This document shows positions 52,455-62,341 of a stretch of 64,000 nt of DNA, in pieces. Source of the DNA: Rhizobiaceae bacterium MnEN-MB40S (GTDB lineage: Bacteria; Pseudomonadota; Alphaproteobacteria; Rhizobiales; Rhizobiaceae); contig BRLC01000013.1 in assembly GCA_024343425.1 (NCBI GenBank), positions 62,001 to 126,000 on the forward strand, written 5' to 3'. Positions within the stretch are counted from its first letter, which is position 1. Every line of letters starts with the position of its first letter. A program made the translations under genes and the position numbers. The notes under the pieces are model-generated. The model was given only the letters and a program-made list of their open reading frames with translations, was not told where the DNA came from and searched no databases.

Positions 52455-53336
52455 TTATTTTCCGGGATGCCGGAAAGGTTCGATCGATATCCCCTTGCCG
52501 ATGCGTATCGTCATCAGATCCTCCGCAATCAGCACGACGCCTTCATATTCCTCGCCGATTTCGGCTAGCAGACCGTCGATGCTTGGCGGGTCCGGCGGCA
52601 GCAGCGCCAGATGCGTCAGCATGGCGAGCTTTGGCCTTGTCTGCGCGAACACGCGGCCGACGTCGGTTGGAGAAGAATGGTGGTCGATCGCGATCTTGAC
52701 GTTCGGATAGTTGTCGAGGGTCGATTGCCGCGCTGCGGCGACTTCGTGAATGAAGACGTCCGCGCCATGAGCCTGAGAAATGAGGTTTTCGTTATAGCGG
52801 GTGTCGTGGGAATGCACGAAGACATGGTCGTCATATTCGACGCGAAAAGCGAAAGCTGTCGGTATGTTGTCGCCGTGATCGACCAGAATGGCGATAATTT
52901 TCAATCCGCCGCGGTCGTAGACGACGCCTTCTTCGTAGACGTGCGGAACAAGGCGCATGTCCTCCGGGTCGATCTCATGGTCGGCCACGCGGATGTCGCG
53001 ATCGGGCTTCGTCGCAAGCCAGGCGCCTTCGGCAAGGTGCTGCACGCCTTCCGGGCCGTAGACGTGCAGAGGACCGCCTCTCCCCGCCCATGCCTGCCGG
53101 ATGGTGCCCGACATCAGGAGATCGAAAATGCCGCTGTAATGGTCGGAATGGTAATGCGACAGGATAACTGTGTCGACATATCCGACGGGGAGTCCGAGCT
53201 GTGACAGCCGGATAACCGCGCCGCGGCCGCAATCGATCAGGACGCGCTGTTCGCCTGCTTCGATAAGGGTAGATGTTCCGAACGCCTGAACGCTTGGGTT
53301 CGGAATGCCGGTTCCCAGCAGCGTAACCTTCAGCAT
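52455..53336 (-). CDS. MBL-fold metallo-hydrolase (ribonuclease Z/arylsulfatase-like)
   Basis: 293 residues. The zinc motif SHYHSDH is at residues 60-66, with later ligands SHDTRYNENL and IDHHSSPTDVGRVF. The N-terminus LKVTLLGTGIPNPSVQAFGTST is typical of RNase Z-like small-molecule hydrolases. ATG 53336 is preceded by GGAAAA, and the upstream extension includes the operator, so it is rejected as coding. The substrate is unknown. As first gene of the MBL-TAXI-TRAP operon it probably acts on the imported compound. Confidence 0.85.
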   Translation of the reverse strand: MLKVTLLGTGIPNPSVQAFGTSTLIEAGEQRVLIDCGRGAVIRLSQLGLPVGYVDTVILSHYHSDHYSGIFDLLMSGTIRQAWAGRGGPLHVYGPEGVQHLAEGAWLATKPDRDIRVADHEIDPEDMRLVPHVYEEGVVYDRGGLKIIAILVDHGDNIPTAFAFRVEYDDHVFVHSHDTRYNENLISQAHGADVFIHEVAAARQSTLDNYPNVKIAIDHHSSPTDVGRVFAQTRPKLAMLTHLALLPPDPPSIDGLLAEIGEEYEGVVLIAEDLMTIRIGKGISIEPFRHPGK

Positions 53337-53393
53337 GGGTTTTCCGACGTCGCGATTAACATGTAAATCTATTCCTCGTCCCATGCGGTTATA

Positions 53394-53412
53394 ATTTTCG
53401 CATACCGAAAAT
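53394..53412. promoter_or_regulatory. Inverted repeat upstream of the MBL-TAXI-TRAP operon (shared operator, site 2)
   Basis: ATTTTCG (53394-53400) and CGAAAAT (53406-53412) flank five bases (CATAC). The core is identical in arm sequence and spacing to 47371-47389 in front of the GcvT-like gene. It lies 58 bases upstream of the MBL start codon on the minus strand. Confidence 0.7.
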
Positions 53413-53483
53413 ATTTGCACAGAACGAAAAGCTAAAGATGAAGCGAGCCGTCGTCAAGCTTCTATGTGTACGGGTTGCGGGTT

Positions 53484-54293
53484 TTACGACTGAGAATGAC
53501 CGCCAAGCACGGTCATCAGTTCGGCGGCGACGAGCGCTGCGATGACGGCCGGCCGCTTGTCGCGGACCTGCGACCCGCCGATCGGGCATATAAGCCGCGT
53601 CGGATCGCCGTCGCCGCCTTCCTTCTTCAGCCAGCTTCGCAACTGGGCGAGTTTCGTCTTCGAGCCGATCATCCCGACATAAGGAGCGTCCAGGCGCTGC
53701 AACGCCTTCTCGACGATGATGAAATCCTGCGCATGTTCATGGGTCATCGTCACATAGGCCGAGCCCTCGGGCGCATCGGCGATGACGCTTTCCGGCACTG
53801 CCGTCAGGCGTTTCTCCACCCTGTCGGTCGCGCCGTCCAACTCCGCTTTGCGGCTTTCAACGAGCACAGTGCGCACGGGCAGCAAAGAGAGCGCCTCGGC
53901 GAGCGCCTTGCCGACATGGCCGGCGCCAAAGACGTAGACGCAGGGCAGGGCGTCTTCTTCCCTGCGGCATTCGGCTCTCAGGGCGTGATGGCTTGCGGCG
54001 TCCAGCCTGTCGAAGGAAAGCGCGACATTGCCGCCGCAGCACTGCCCGATCTCGGGTCCGAGCGGGATATCGAGATGCGCCGAAGTCTCTCCGGAAGCCA
54101 GGAGTTCGCGGGCTTTTTCAATGCCTGCCAGTTCAAGCTGACCGCCGCCGATCGTGCCGGCCTGCGCCAGGGCCGAAACGAGCATCCACGTGCCTTTTTC
54201 ACGGGGCGTGGAGCCGCGCGCATTGGCGACGGTGATCCTGATCAGCGGCTCGCCGGCGTCCAGCAGTTCAATCGGCGAGAGCGGTCGCGCCAT
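53484..54293 (-). CDS. xdhC: Xanthine dehydrogenase accessory protein
   Basis: 269 residues. It has the N-terminal RITVANARGSTPREKGTWMLV and GTIGGGQLELAGIEKAREL segments and the Rossmann-like YVFGAGHVGKALAEALSLLP, which define XdhC. It binds molybdenum cofactor, protects it and inserts it, after sulfuration, into XdhB. The start lies three bases after the xdhB stop. QCCGGNVALSF contains the cysteine pair often found in the family. Confidence 0.94.
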   Translation of the reverse strand: MARPLSPIELLDAGEPLIRITVANARGSTPREKGTWMLVSALAQAGTIGGGQLELAGIEKARELLASGETSAHLDIPLGPEIGQCCGGNVALSFDRLDAASHHALRAECRREEDALPCVYVFGAGHVGKALAEALSLLPVRTVLVESRKAELDGATDRVEKRLTAVPESVIADAPEGSAYVTMTHEHAQDFIIVEKALQRLDAPYVGMIGSKTKLAQLRSWLKKEGGDGDPTRLICPIGGSQVRDKRPAVIAALVAAELMTVLGGHSQS

Positions 54294-54296
54294 GGA

Positions 54297-56630
54297 TCAT
54301 GCCTTTTTCATCCGTTCGACGGCCATGAGAATGCGCTCGGGCGTCGCCGGCGCGTCAAGGCACGGGCAGACACGGTAATCGGCAACGCTGGCGACGGCCA
54401 TCGAAAGAGCCTCGAGGACGGAGTTGGCGAGCATGAACGGCGGCTCGCCGACAGCCTTGGAGCGCCGGATCGTGCGTTCGCGATTGGTCGACCACTGGGC
54501 GAGCGTCACGTTGAAAACCTTCGGCTTGTCGGAAGCGAGCGGTATCTTGTAGGTCGACGGCGCATGGGTGCGCAGCCTGCCCTTGTCGTCCCACCATAAT
54601 TCTTCTGTCGTCAGCCACCCCATGCCCTGCACGAAGCCGCCCTGGACCTGTCCAAGGTCGATCGCCGGGTTGAGAGACTTGCCGACGTCGTGGAGGATGT
54701 CGACGCGATCGACATGATACTCTCCGGTCAGCGTGTCGATGCTGACTTCGGAAACCGAAGCCCCGTAGGCGAAATAGAAGAACGGCCGGCCCTGGCCCTT
54801 GTCGCGGTCCCAGTGGATTTTCGGCGTCTTGTAGAAGCCGGCGGCCGACAATTGAACACGCGCCATATAGGCCTGCTTGATCATGTCGGCGAACGGGATC
54901 AACTGGTTGCCGACGCGCATGTGGTTCGGCACGAAATCGATCTGTTCCTCAGGCACGCCGTATTGCTCGGAAGCGAACATCACCAGCCGCGTCTTGATCT
55001 GCTGCGCGGCGTTGGCGGCCGCCATGCCGTTGAGGTCGGAGCCGGAAGAGGCGGCTGTCGCCGACGTGTTCGGCACCTTGCCGGTATGGGTCGCGGTGAT
55101 GCGCACATTTTCCAGGTCGATCTGGAATTCGTCCGCGACGACCTGCGCCACCTTGGTGTTCAATCCCTGGCCCATCTCCGTGCCGCCGTGGTTGAGATGG
55201 ACGGAACCGTCCTGGTAGACATGGACAAGCGCGCCGGCCTGGTTGAACCAGGTGGCGGTGAAGGAAATGCCGAACTTGACGGGCGTGAGCGCGATGCCCT
55301 TGCGAATGACCTTGCTCGTCCTGTTGAAGTCGATAATCGCCTTGCGCCGCGCCTGATAGTCCGAGCTTTCCTCGATCTCGTCGACAATGCGCGCAATGAT
55401 GTTGTCCTCCACCGTCTGGTGATAGGGTGTGACGTTGCGCTTGTCCTCGTCGTAGAAATTCACCCGGCGGATCTCCAGCGGATCCTTGCCGAGCCTGTAG
55501 GCGATTTCCTCGATGACCCTCTCTCCGCCAAGCATGCCCTGCGGGCCGCCGAAACCGCGATATGCGGTGTTCGAGACCGTATTGGTCATCATAGGCCGCG
55601 ACACCAGCCGCGTATTCGGCAGGAAATAGCAATTGTCGACATGGAAGAGGGCGCGGTCGGTGACTGGGCCGGACAGGTCGGAAGAATAGCCGCATCGCGC
55701 CGCAAAGGTCGCGTCGAGCGCTTCGATCCGCCCGTCATTGTCGTAGGCGACGTCGTAGGCGACATGGAAATCGTGACGCTTGCCGGTGACGGTCATGTCC
55801 TCGTCGCGGTCCGGCCTGATCTTGACGGGTCGCTTGAGCCGTTTGGCCGCGATGGCGGCGATGGCGGCGAAGATGTTGCCCTGGGTCTCCTTGCCGCCGA
55901 AACCGCCGCCCATGCGACGGACATTCACGGTGACTGCGTTGGATGAGGTCCCGAGCGCGTGCGACACCATGTGCTGGATCTCGCTCGGATGCTGGGTCGA
56001 TGCGTAGACGGTGACTTCGTCGTCCTCGCCGGGCACGACCAGCGAGATCTGGCCTTCGAGATAGAAATGATCCTGTCCGCCGACGCGCATTTCGCCTGAA
56101 AAGCGGTTTGTGCCATTGGCGAGCGCCGTGTCCACGTCGCCGTACTGCAGTTTCAGCGGATCGGTGACGTGCTTGTATCCGGCGTTCATGGCGCCGACCA
56201 CATCGGTCTCGAAGGGGAGATCCTCATACTCGATTTCAGCGAGGGTCGCGGCCCTGCGGGCTTGCTCGCGCGTTTTGGCGATAACGGCGAAGATCGGCTG
56301 GCCGTGATAGAGACAAGTGTCGGTGATCAGGATCGGTTCGTCGTCGAGGCCGTTCGGGCTGATGTCGTTGACGCCCGGCACGTCGTCCGCCGTCAGCACG
56401 TCGACGACGCCGGAAGCATCGCGCACCTTGTCGAGATTGATCGAGACGATTTTCGCATGGGCGCGATCGGTCATGCCGAGCGCGGCGTGCAGCGTGCCGA
56501 TCGGTTCGCCGATATCGTCGGTATATTCAGCCGTTCCGGTGACGTGCTTGTGGGCGGAATCATGCCGGCGCGGCGCGTGAACGCCGCCGGAGATTTCCGT
56601 GCTGCTGGCGGATGTCTGTTCCATAGTCAT
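54297..56630 (-). CDS. xdhB: Xanthine dehydrogenase molybdenum-binding subunit
   Basis: 777 residues. Visible family blocks are HDSAHKHVTGTAEYTDDI at the start, VNVRRMGGGFGGKETQ near residue 240, AYRGFGGPQGMLGGE near residue 355 and GTEMGQGLNTKVAQVVADEF near 490. ERTIRRSKAVGEPPFML near residue 720 includes the catalytic glutamate region. With XdhA it oxidises hypoxanthine and xanthine to urate in the cytoplasm. ATG 56630 overlaps the xdhA stop (ATGA); ATG 56624 is the next option. Confidence 0.95.
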   Translation of the reverse strand: MTMEQTSASSTEISGGVHAPRRHDSAHKHVTGTAEYTDDIGEPIGTLHAALGMTDRAHAKIVSINLDKVRDASGVVDVLTADDVPGVNDISPNGLDDEPILITDTCLYHGQPIFAVIAKTREQARRAATLAEIEYEDLPFETDVVGAMNAGYKHVTDPLKLQYGDVDTALANGTNRFSGEMRVGGQDHFYLEGQISLVVPGEDDEVTVYASTQHPSEIQHMVSHALGTSSNAVTVNVRRMGGGFGGKETQGNIFAAIAAIAAKRLKRPVKIRPDRDEDMTVTGKRHDFHVAYDVAYDNDGRIEALDATFAARCGYSSDLSGPVTDRALFHVDNCYFLPNTRLVSRPMMTNTVSNTAYRGFGGPQGMLGGERVIEEIAYRLGKDPLEIRRVNFYDEDKRNVTPYHQTVEDNIIARIVDEIEESSDYQARRKAIIDFNRTSKVIRKGIALTPVKFGISFTATWFNQAGALVHVYQDGSVHLNHGGTEMGQGLNTKVAQVVADEFQIDLENVRITATHTGKVPNTSATAASSGSDLNGMAAANAAQQIKTRLVMFASEQYGVPEEQIDFVPNHMRVGNQLIPFADMIKQAYMARVQLSAAGFYKTPKIHWDRDKGQGRPFFYFAYGASVSEVSIDTLTGEYHVDRVDILHDVGKSLNPAIDLGQVQGGFVQGMGWLTTEELWWDDKGRLRTHAPSTYKIPLASDKPKVFNVTLAQWSTNRERTIRRSKAVGEPPFMLANSVLEALSMAVASVADYRVCPCLDAPATPERILMAVERMKKA

Positions 56631-58099
56631 GCTCCCGCCGTTTCGTACCGTTCGATGACGACCGAATTGCCTTCCGTCTCCAGGAAGAACCGCTTGAGCA
56701 GGTTCTTCGCAACCAGAAGCCTGTAGTCCGCAGTCGCGCGCCAGTCGGTCAGCGGCTGGAAGTCTTTTTCGAACATTCCCATGGCGGTGTCGATCGTGGC
56801 TTCGTTCCAGGGCTGGTCCTTGAGCGCCGCTTCGACGGCGGACGCCCGTTTCGGCGTTGCGGCCATGCCGCCGAAGGCGATGCGGACATCGGAGACGCGA
56901 CCCGACTCGATCTTGACGTTGAAGGCGCCGCAGACAGCCGAGATATCCTCGTCTCGCCGCTTGGAAATCTTGTAGGCGGCGAAAATGCGCGATGCGTCCA
57001 GCGCCGGAATATGGACCGCCGAAACAAATTCTCCGGGCTGGCGGTCCTGCTTCCCGTAGTCGATGAAGAAGTCCTCAAGCGGCAATGTGCGCTCGCTTGC
57101 GCCCTTGCGCAGGGTCACATGCGCCGACAACGCAATGAGCGGCGGCGGGGTGTCGCCAATCGGAGATCCGTTGGCGATATTGCCGCCAACGGTGCCCATA
57201 TTGCGCACCTGCTCGCCGCCGATGCGCTCCCAGAAGCCGCGCATGGCCGGATAGCGCTCGACGATCGCCTCGAACGCGTCGCTATAGGTGACGCCGGCGC
57301 CGAGCGTCAGACCCTCGCTCGTCTCGGTGATCTGCTTGAGTTCCAGGAGATTGTTGATGAAGACCACCGGCGTGATCGAGCGGAACTGCTTGGTGACCCA
57401 TAGCCCGACATCGGTGGAGCCGGCGACGATCGTCGCCTCGGGATGAGCTTCCACGATGTCGGCGAGATCGTTTAGGGACGCGGGGACGAAGATCACGCCG
57501 CCGGCGCTTTCGATTTCGACGCGGGCGCCGTCGCGCAATTTTTCCAGACGGGCTTCCATCGCCGCCCTGCCGGCGACGAGGCGATCGTCGTCGCTGGCGA
57601 CAGCGCTCGCCGCCTTGGCCGCCTCGATGATGGTCTCGTACCCGGTACAGCGGCAAAGATTGCCCTGCAGCGCCTTTTCCACCGCCGCAGGCGTCGCGTC
57701 GGACGTTTCAAGCCACAGATCGTAAAGCGACATGACGATGCCGGGCGTGCAGAATCCGCATTGCGAGCCGTGCCGGTCGACCATTGCCTGCTGGACCGGG
57801 TGAAGTGCGCCGTCCGCGGCGGCCAGGTGCTCGATCGTGACGACGTGGCAGGCGTCGAGCGAGCCGACAAAACGAATGCAGGCGTTGACGGTTTCGTAGA
57901 CAAGGCCGCTGACGCCGAGCCGCCCCACAAGCACTGTACAGGCGCCGCAATCGCCCTCGGCGCAGCCTTCTTTCGTGCCGGTCAGTCTCTGGTCGATGCG
58001 AAGGAAATCGAGAAGCGTGAAGTCGGGAGCGATATCGTCGAGACTGATCGGCCGGTCATTGAGGATGAAGCGGATCTGCTTGCGGACGGGTACGCTCAT
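56627..58099 (-). CDS. xdhA: Xanthine dehydrogenase small subunit (FeS and FAD domains)
   Basis: 490 residues. The plant-type [2Fe-2S] cluster motif has Cys46, Cys51 and Cys54 (GCAEGDCGACTV). The second cluster has Cys114, Cys117, Cys149 and Cys151 (QCGFCTPG and NLCRCTGYE). The FAD domain follows from about residue 195, with VAGSTDVGLWVTKQF and MGTVGGNIANGSPIGDTPP. It passes electrons from the Mo centre to NAD. First gene of xdhABC; a fair GGAGA site precedes the ATG. Confidence 0.95.
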   Translation of the reverse strand: MSVPVRKQIRFILNDRPISLDDIAPDFTLLDFLRIDQRLTGTKEGCAEGDCGACTVLVGRLGVSGLVYETVNACIRFVGSLDACHVVTIEHLAAADGALHPVQQAMVDRHGSQCGFCTPGIVMSLYDLWLETSDATPAAVEKALQGNLCRCTGYETIIEAAKAASAVASDDDRLVAGRAAMEARLEKLRDGARVEIESAGGVIFVPASLNDLADIVEAHPEATIVAGSTDVGLWVTKQFRSITPVVFINNLLELKQITETSEGLTLGAGVTYSDAFEAIVERYPAMRGFWERIGGEQVRNMGTVGGNIANGSPIGDTPPPLIALSAHVTLRKGASERTLPLEDFFIDYGKQDRQPGEFVSAVHIPALDASRIFAAYKISKRRDEDISAVCGAFNVKIESGRVSDVRIAFGGMAATPKRASAVEAALKDQPWNEATIDTAMGMFEKDFQPLTDWRATADYRLLVAKNLLKRFFLETEGNSVVIERYETAGA

Positions 58100-58284
58100 A
58101 CTTTCTCCTGACGCTGAAATAGAACGGTTTGAATCTATCCTATCTCGCTTTTGCGAAAAAGTACCAGCAGCTTCCCGAAAAGTCTTTCAATGGAAACTTC
58201 AAAGTCTTCAGAAAATACGCCGTCAGACCGGGCTGCCTGACGCCGGCTCGTTGGCTGGCGTCAGGGTGCAGGAGCGCGTGAGGT
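58100..58284. promoter_or_regulatory. Region between hutU end and xdhA start, with hairpin
   Basis: 185 bases without a gene. The right part holds a stable hairpin (58236-58265) after hutU, the left part the xdhA promoter. CTTTTGCGAAAAAG at about 58146-58159 is a small imperfect palindrome near the xdhA start, of unclear meaning. Confidence 0.4.
58236..58265 (-). terminator. Hairpin after hutU, candidate terminator
   Basis: A 12-bp stem (CCTGACGCCGGC with GCTGGCGTCAGG, one G-T wobble) and a six-base loop lie 20 bases after the hutU stop on the minus strand. There is no immediate U-tract; a TATTTT stretch comes about 18 bases further. It may be a weak or Rho-assisted terminator insulating xdhA from the hut operon. 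Confidence 0.5.
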
Positions 58285-59958
58285 TCAGTTTCCGAGGATG
58301 CCCGGCAGACGCAGTCCGTTTTCCTTCGCGCAGTCGATGGCGATGTCATAGCCGGCGTCGGCATGCCGCATGACGCCGGAGGCCGGGTCGTTCCACAGCA
58401 CCCGGCCGATGCGCGCATCGGCTGCTTCGGACCCGTCGCAACAGATCACCATGCCGGCGTGCTGGGAAAATCCCATGCCGACGCCGCCGCCATGGTGCAG
58501 GCTCACCCAGGTGGCGCCCGATGCGCAATTGAGGAGCGCATTCAGGAGCGGCCAGTCGGACACGGCGTCGGAGCCGTCCTTCATTGCCTCGGTCTCGCGA
58601 TTGGGCGAGGCCACCGAACCGGAATCAAGATGGTCGCGACCGATGACCACAGGGGCCTTCACCTCGCCGTTTCGGACCATTTCGTTGAAGGCGAGGCCGA
58701 GGCGGTGCCGTTGGCCAAGGCCGACCCAACAGATGCGGGCGGGCAGGCCCTGGAAAGCGATCCGCTCACGCGCCATGTCCAGCCAGTTGTGCAGGTGCGG
58801 GTCATCCGGAATGATTTCCTTGACCTTCTCGTCCGTGCGATAAATATCCTCCGGATCGCCGGACAGGGCCGCCCAGCGGAACGGGCCGACGCCGCGGCAG
58901 AAGAGCGGCCGGATATAGGCCGGCACGAAACCGGGGAAGGCGAAGGCGTTTTCCAGACCCTCTTCCTTGGCGACCTGGCGAATATTGTTGCCGTAGTCGA
59001 GCGTAGGAATCCCCATGTTCCAGAAATCGACCATGGCGGCCACATGCACCTTCATCGAAGCGCGCGCCGCCTTTTCGACCGCCTTCGGATCGCTCTCGCG
59101 TTTCTCGCGCCATTCGGCGAGGGTCCAGCCCTGCGGCAGATACCCGTTGAGCGGATCGTGGGCGGAGGTCTGGTCGGTGACCATATCCGGCTTCACGCCG
59201 CGACGCACGAGTTCGGGAAACACGTCGGCGGCGTTGCCGAGCAGGCCGACGGACTTGGCTTCGCCGGCCTTTGTCCAGCGATCGATCATCTCCAGCGCTT
59301 CGTCCAGCGTCTCGGCGCGCTCGTCGAGATAGCGCGTGCGCAGCCGGAAATCGATGCTGTCGGGATTGCATTCCACCGCGAGCATGCTCGCGCCGGCCAT
59401 CGTGGCGGCAAGCGGCTGCGCGCCGCCCATGCCGCCAAGGCCGCCGGTCAGGATCCACTTGCCCTTGAGATCGCCGTTGTAATGCTGGCGGCCGGCCTCG
59501 GCGAAGGTTTCGTAGGTGCCCTGAACGATGCCCTGGCTGCCGATATAGATCCAGGAGCCGGCCGTCATCTGGCCGTACATCATCAGGCCCTTCTTATCGA
59601 GCTCGTGGAAATGGTCCCAGTTAGCCCAGTGCGGCACGATGTTGGAGTTGGCGATCAATACGCGCGGCGCGTCCGTATGGGTCTTGAAGACGCCGACCGG
59701 CTTTCCCGACTGCACAAGAAGGGTCTCGTCGTCCTCCAGCGTCTTGAGTGAGGCGACGATCTGGTCAAAGGCCTCCCAGTTGCGAGCGGCGCGGCCGATG
59801 CCGCCATAGACGGTAAGTTCATGAGGGTTTTCGGCGACGTCCGGATGGAGATTGTTCATCAGCATGCGCATCGGCGCTTCGGTGAGCCAGGATTTGGCGT
59901 TCAACTCCGATCCGGTCGGCGGATAGACGTCGCGCAGGTTGTGGCGGGAATTGGTCAT
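58285..59958 (-). CDS. hutU: Urocanate hydratase
   Basis: 557 residues, full length. Diagnostic blocks are [17 protein letters not shown] near residue 52, [24 protein letters not shown] near residue 128, [22 protein letters not shown] near residue 168 and [22 protein letters not shown] near the C-terminus, with the NAD site. It converts urocanate to imidazolonepropionate, the second step of histidine breakdown. It starts 28 bases after hutG and is the last gene of the leftward hut operon. Confidence 0.96.
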   Translation of the reverse strand: MTNSRHNLRDVYPPTGSELNAKSWLTEAPMRMLMNNLHPDVAENPHELTVYGGIGRAARNWEAFDQIVASLKTLEDDETLLVQSGKPVGVFKTHTDAPRVLIANSNIVPHWANWDHFHELDKKGLMMYGQMTAGSWIYIGSQGIVQGTYETFAEAGRQHYNGDLKGKWILTGGLGGMGGAQPLAATMAGASMLAVECNPDSIDFRLRTRYLDERAETLDEALEMIDRWTKAGEAKSVGLLGNAADVFPELVRRGVKPDMVTDQTSAHDPLNGYLPQGWTLAEWREKRESDPKAVEKAARASMKVHVAAMVDFWNMGIPTLDYGNNIRQVAKEEGLENAFAFPGFVPAYIRPLFCRGVGPFRWAALSGDPEDIYRTDEKVKEIIPDDPHLHNWLDMARERIAFQGLPARICWVGLGQRHRLGLAFNEMVRNGEVKAPVVIGRDHLDSGSVASPNRETEAMKDGSDAVSDWPLLNALLNCASGATWVSLHHGGGVGMGFSQHAGMVICCDGSEAADARIGRVLWNDPASGVMRHADAGYDIAIDCAKENGLRLPGILGN

Positions 59959-59986
59959 GGTCGGTTACCTGTAGAGTTCTGACTGT

Positions 59987-60796
59987 TCATTTGGATCCGG
60001 AGGTCCGCTCACGCGCCCATGTGTCGAGAGCGTGCAGGATTTCGCCGAGATGATGGCGCAGGGCGGACGACTTGCGTTCGTCGAGGTCGTAAGGCGCTGC
60101 TTCGGCCTTCAGGTGCGAGCGCTGCGAAAGCTCCATCTGGATCGCATGGACGCCGGTTTCCGGCTTGCCGTAATGGCGCGTCGTCCAGCCGCCCTTGAAG
60201 CGGCCGTTGACCACCGACGTGTAGCCATAGGCGCTGCTGCAGCAGGCGGCGACGAGACGCTCGATCTCGATATCGCAGGTCGTCGCCTTGTTCGTTCCGA
60301 TATTGAAATCGGGCAACGTGCCTTCGAACAGGAAGGGAATATGCGAGCGGATCGAGTGGCAATCGTAGAGAACTGCGACGCCGTGTTTTGCGTGAACGCG
60401 CTCCAGTTCCGCCTTCAGGGCGGCGTGATAAGGACGATGAAAGGCGTCAAGGCGTCGTTCCACCTCCGCTTCGTCGGGTTCCATTCCCTCGCGGTACAGT
60501 GGTTTGCCGTCGAAATCGGTGGTCGGGCAGAGCCCGGTCGTGTTCTGTCCCGGATAGAGGCTTTCGCCGGACGGGTCGCGATTCGCGTCTATCACGTAGC
60601 GGTGGAATGTCGCGCGCACGGTTGTCGCGCCGTGAAGGAGGCCTTCATAGAGCAGGTGGATGTTCCAGTCGGTGTCGGTCAGCCGACGGCCGGTGGCGTT
60701 CAGAGAATTGCTAATATCGTCGGGCACATCGACGCCGGTGTGCGGCATACCCAGAACGATAGGCCCGCTTCCGCGGACGACTTCGACAGGATCCAT
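59987..60796 (-). CDS. hutG: N-formylglutamate deformylase
   Basis: 269 residues. PIVLGMPHTGVDVP at the start, FHRYVIDANRDPSGESLYPGQNTTGLCP near residue 62 and YDCHSIRSHIPFLFEG near residue 145 match N-formylglutamate amidohydrolases. It releases formate from N-formylglutamate made by HutF, giving glutamate. The start overlaps the hutH stop by one base (TAATG). Its presence with hutF shows the two-step formate route rather than direct formiminoglutamase. Confidence 0.95.
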   Translation of the reverse strand: MDPVEVVRGSGPIVLGMPHTGVDVPDDISNSLNATGRRLTDTDWNIHLLYEGLLHGATTVRATFHRYVIDANRDPSGESLYPGQNTTGLCPTTDFDGKPLYREGMEPDEAEVERRLDAFHRPYHAALKAELERVHAKHGVAVLYDCHSIRSHIPFLFEGTLPDFNIGTNKATTCDIEIERLVAACCSSAYGYTSVVNGRFKGGWTTRHYGKPETGVHAIQMELSQRSHLKAEAAPYDLDERKSSALRHHLGEILHALDTWARERTSGSK

Positions 60797-62337
60797 TATG
60801 CTTCCCCCAGATGAATGAACGGCTCCAATCCGCTTTCGCTGATCAGCCGTCTCGACCGTATCAGTTCTGCGGCGTCTTTGAGATCATTTGCGATATAGCG
60901 ATCGTCTTCGAGGGCCGGGATATCGCTGCGAATGCGGGAAATCACATTCTGCAACTTGGGGCTGGTCCTCAGCGGCGCCCGAAACTCTATACCCTGCGTG
61001 GCGCAGAGGACCTCGACCGCAATGATGTTTGCGAGATTCTCGTTCATCCGCTCCAGCCGCCGTGCGCCGTGGGCGGCCATGGAGACATGGTCTTCCTGGT
61101 TCGCGCTCGTGGGCGTGGAATCGGTGCTGCAGGGATTGGCGAGATGCTTGTTCTCGCTCATCAGCGCCGCCGTGGTGACTTCGGCGATCATGTAGCCCGA
61201 ATTCAGGCCTGGCCGTGGCGTGAGAAACGTCGGCAGTTCGAAATTGAGCGCCGGATCGACCATGAGTGCAATACGACGCTGCGATATGGCGCCAATCTCG
61301 GCGATCGCTATGGCGATCTGGTCGGCGGCGAAAGCGACCGGCTCCGCATGAAAATTGCCGCCGGAGACGATGCTGTCCTCGTCGAGGATCAGCGGATTGT
61401 CGGTCACGGCGTTGGCTTCGATCTCCAGTGTATGGCCGGCCTGCCGAAGCAGATCGATACAGGCGCCTGTGACCTGCGGCTGGCACCGGATGCAGTAGGG
61501 ATCCTGAACGCGGCTGTCGTTTTCGAGGTGGCTTTCGCGGATTTCCGAGCCTTCCATCAGTTGTCGGATCGCCGCAGCCGTTTCGATCTGTCCCCGGTGA
61601 CCACGCAGCTCGTGGATTTCCGGGCGGGTCGGCGCGGTCGATCCCATGATGGCGTCCGTGGACAGACTGCTGGAGACAAGGGAGGCCTCCGCGTGACGCC
61701 AGGCTTCGAACAGGCCAGCAAGCGCATAGGCGGTGGAGAATTGCGTGCCGTTGATGCAGGCCACGCCCTCCTTGACCTGCAGGACGAGCGGTTCGAGGCC
61801 GGCTTTGCGCAGCGCCTCGGCGCCATTCATGACCGCGCCCTCGAACTCGGCTTCGCCTTCGCCGATCATGACGCATGTCATGTGGGCGAGCGGCGCCAGG
61901 TCGCCGGACGCGCCAACCGATCCCTGTGCCGGTATGACCGGTGTGACGCCCTTTTCAAGCATGCCCTCGATCAGCTTGATCAGACCCCAGCGCACGCCCG
62001 ACGCGCCGCGGCTGAGAGAAAGCATCTTGAGGATCATCATCAGCCGGACGACGCGCGGCGGCGTCGCCGGACCGACGCCGCAGGCATGGGACAGAATGAG
62101 ATTGCGCTGAAGCTTGACCCGGTCTTCCGCCGCGATCTTGACGCTTGCCAGTTTCCCGAAGCCGGTGTTGACGCCGTAGACGGGCTGGTCGCCGGCGGCC
62201 GCCTTGAGAATAATCTGTTCGGCGCGATCGACGGCGGTTTTGCAGGCGGGGTCAATCCTCGCCGGCAGATCCTGCCAGTAAATGGTTTCGAGCTGACGCA
62301 GGGTCGTTGCGCCGGGGGTGAGGATCGGGCTGCTCAC
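60796..62337 (-). CDS. hutH: Histidine ammonia-lyase
   Basis: 513 residues from GTG 62337, four bases after the hutI stop, with AAGGA eleven bases upstream. The MIO-forming tripeptide Ala143-Ser144-Gly145 lies in [24 protein letters not shown] near residue 54 carries the active-site tyrosine, and [14 protein letters not shown] completes the pocket. It deaminates histidine to urocanate. The frame upstream to 62433 is inside hutI and not used. Confidence 0.95.
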   Translation of the reverse strand: MSSPILTPGATTLRQLETIYWQDLPARIDPACKTAVDRAEQIILKAAAGDQPVYGVNTGFGKLASVKIAAEDRVKLQRNLILSHACGVGPATPPRVVRLMMILKMLSLSRGASGVRWGLIKLIEGMLEKGVTPVIPAQGSVGASGDLAPLAHMTCVMIGEGEAEFEGAVMNGAEALRKAGLEPLVLQVKEGVACINGTQFSTAYALAGLFEAWRHAEASLVSSSLSTDAIMGSTAPTRPEIHELRGHRGQIETAAAIRQLMEGSEIRESHLENDSRVQDPYCIRCQPQVTGACIDLLRQAGHTLEIEANAVTDNPLILDEDSIVSGGNFHAEPVAFAADQIAIAIAEIGAISQRRIALMVDPALNFELPTFLTPRPGLNSGYMIAEVTTAALMSENKHLANPCSTDSTPTSANQEDHVSMAAHGARRLERMNENLANIIAVEVLCATQGIEFRAPLRTSPKLQNVISRIRSDIPALEDDRYIANDLKDAAELIRSRRLISESGLEPFIHLGEA

Positions 62338-62341
62338 GGGT

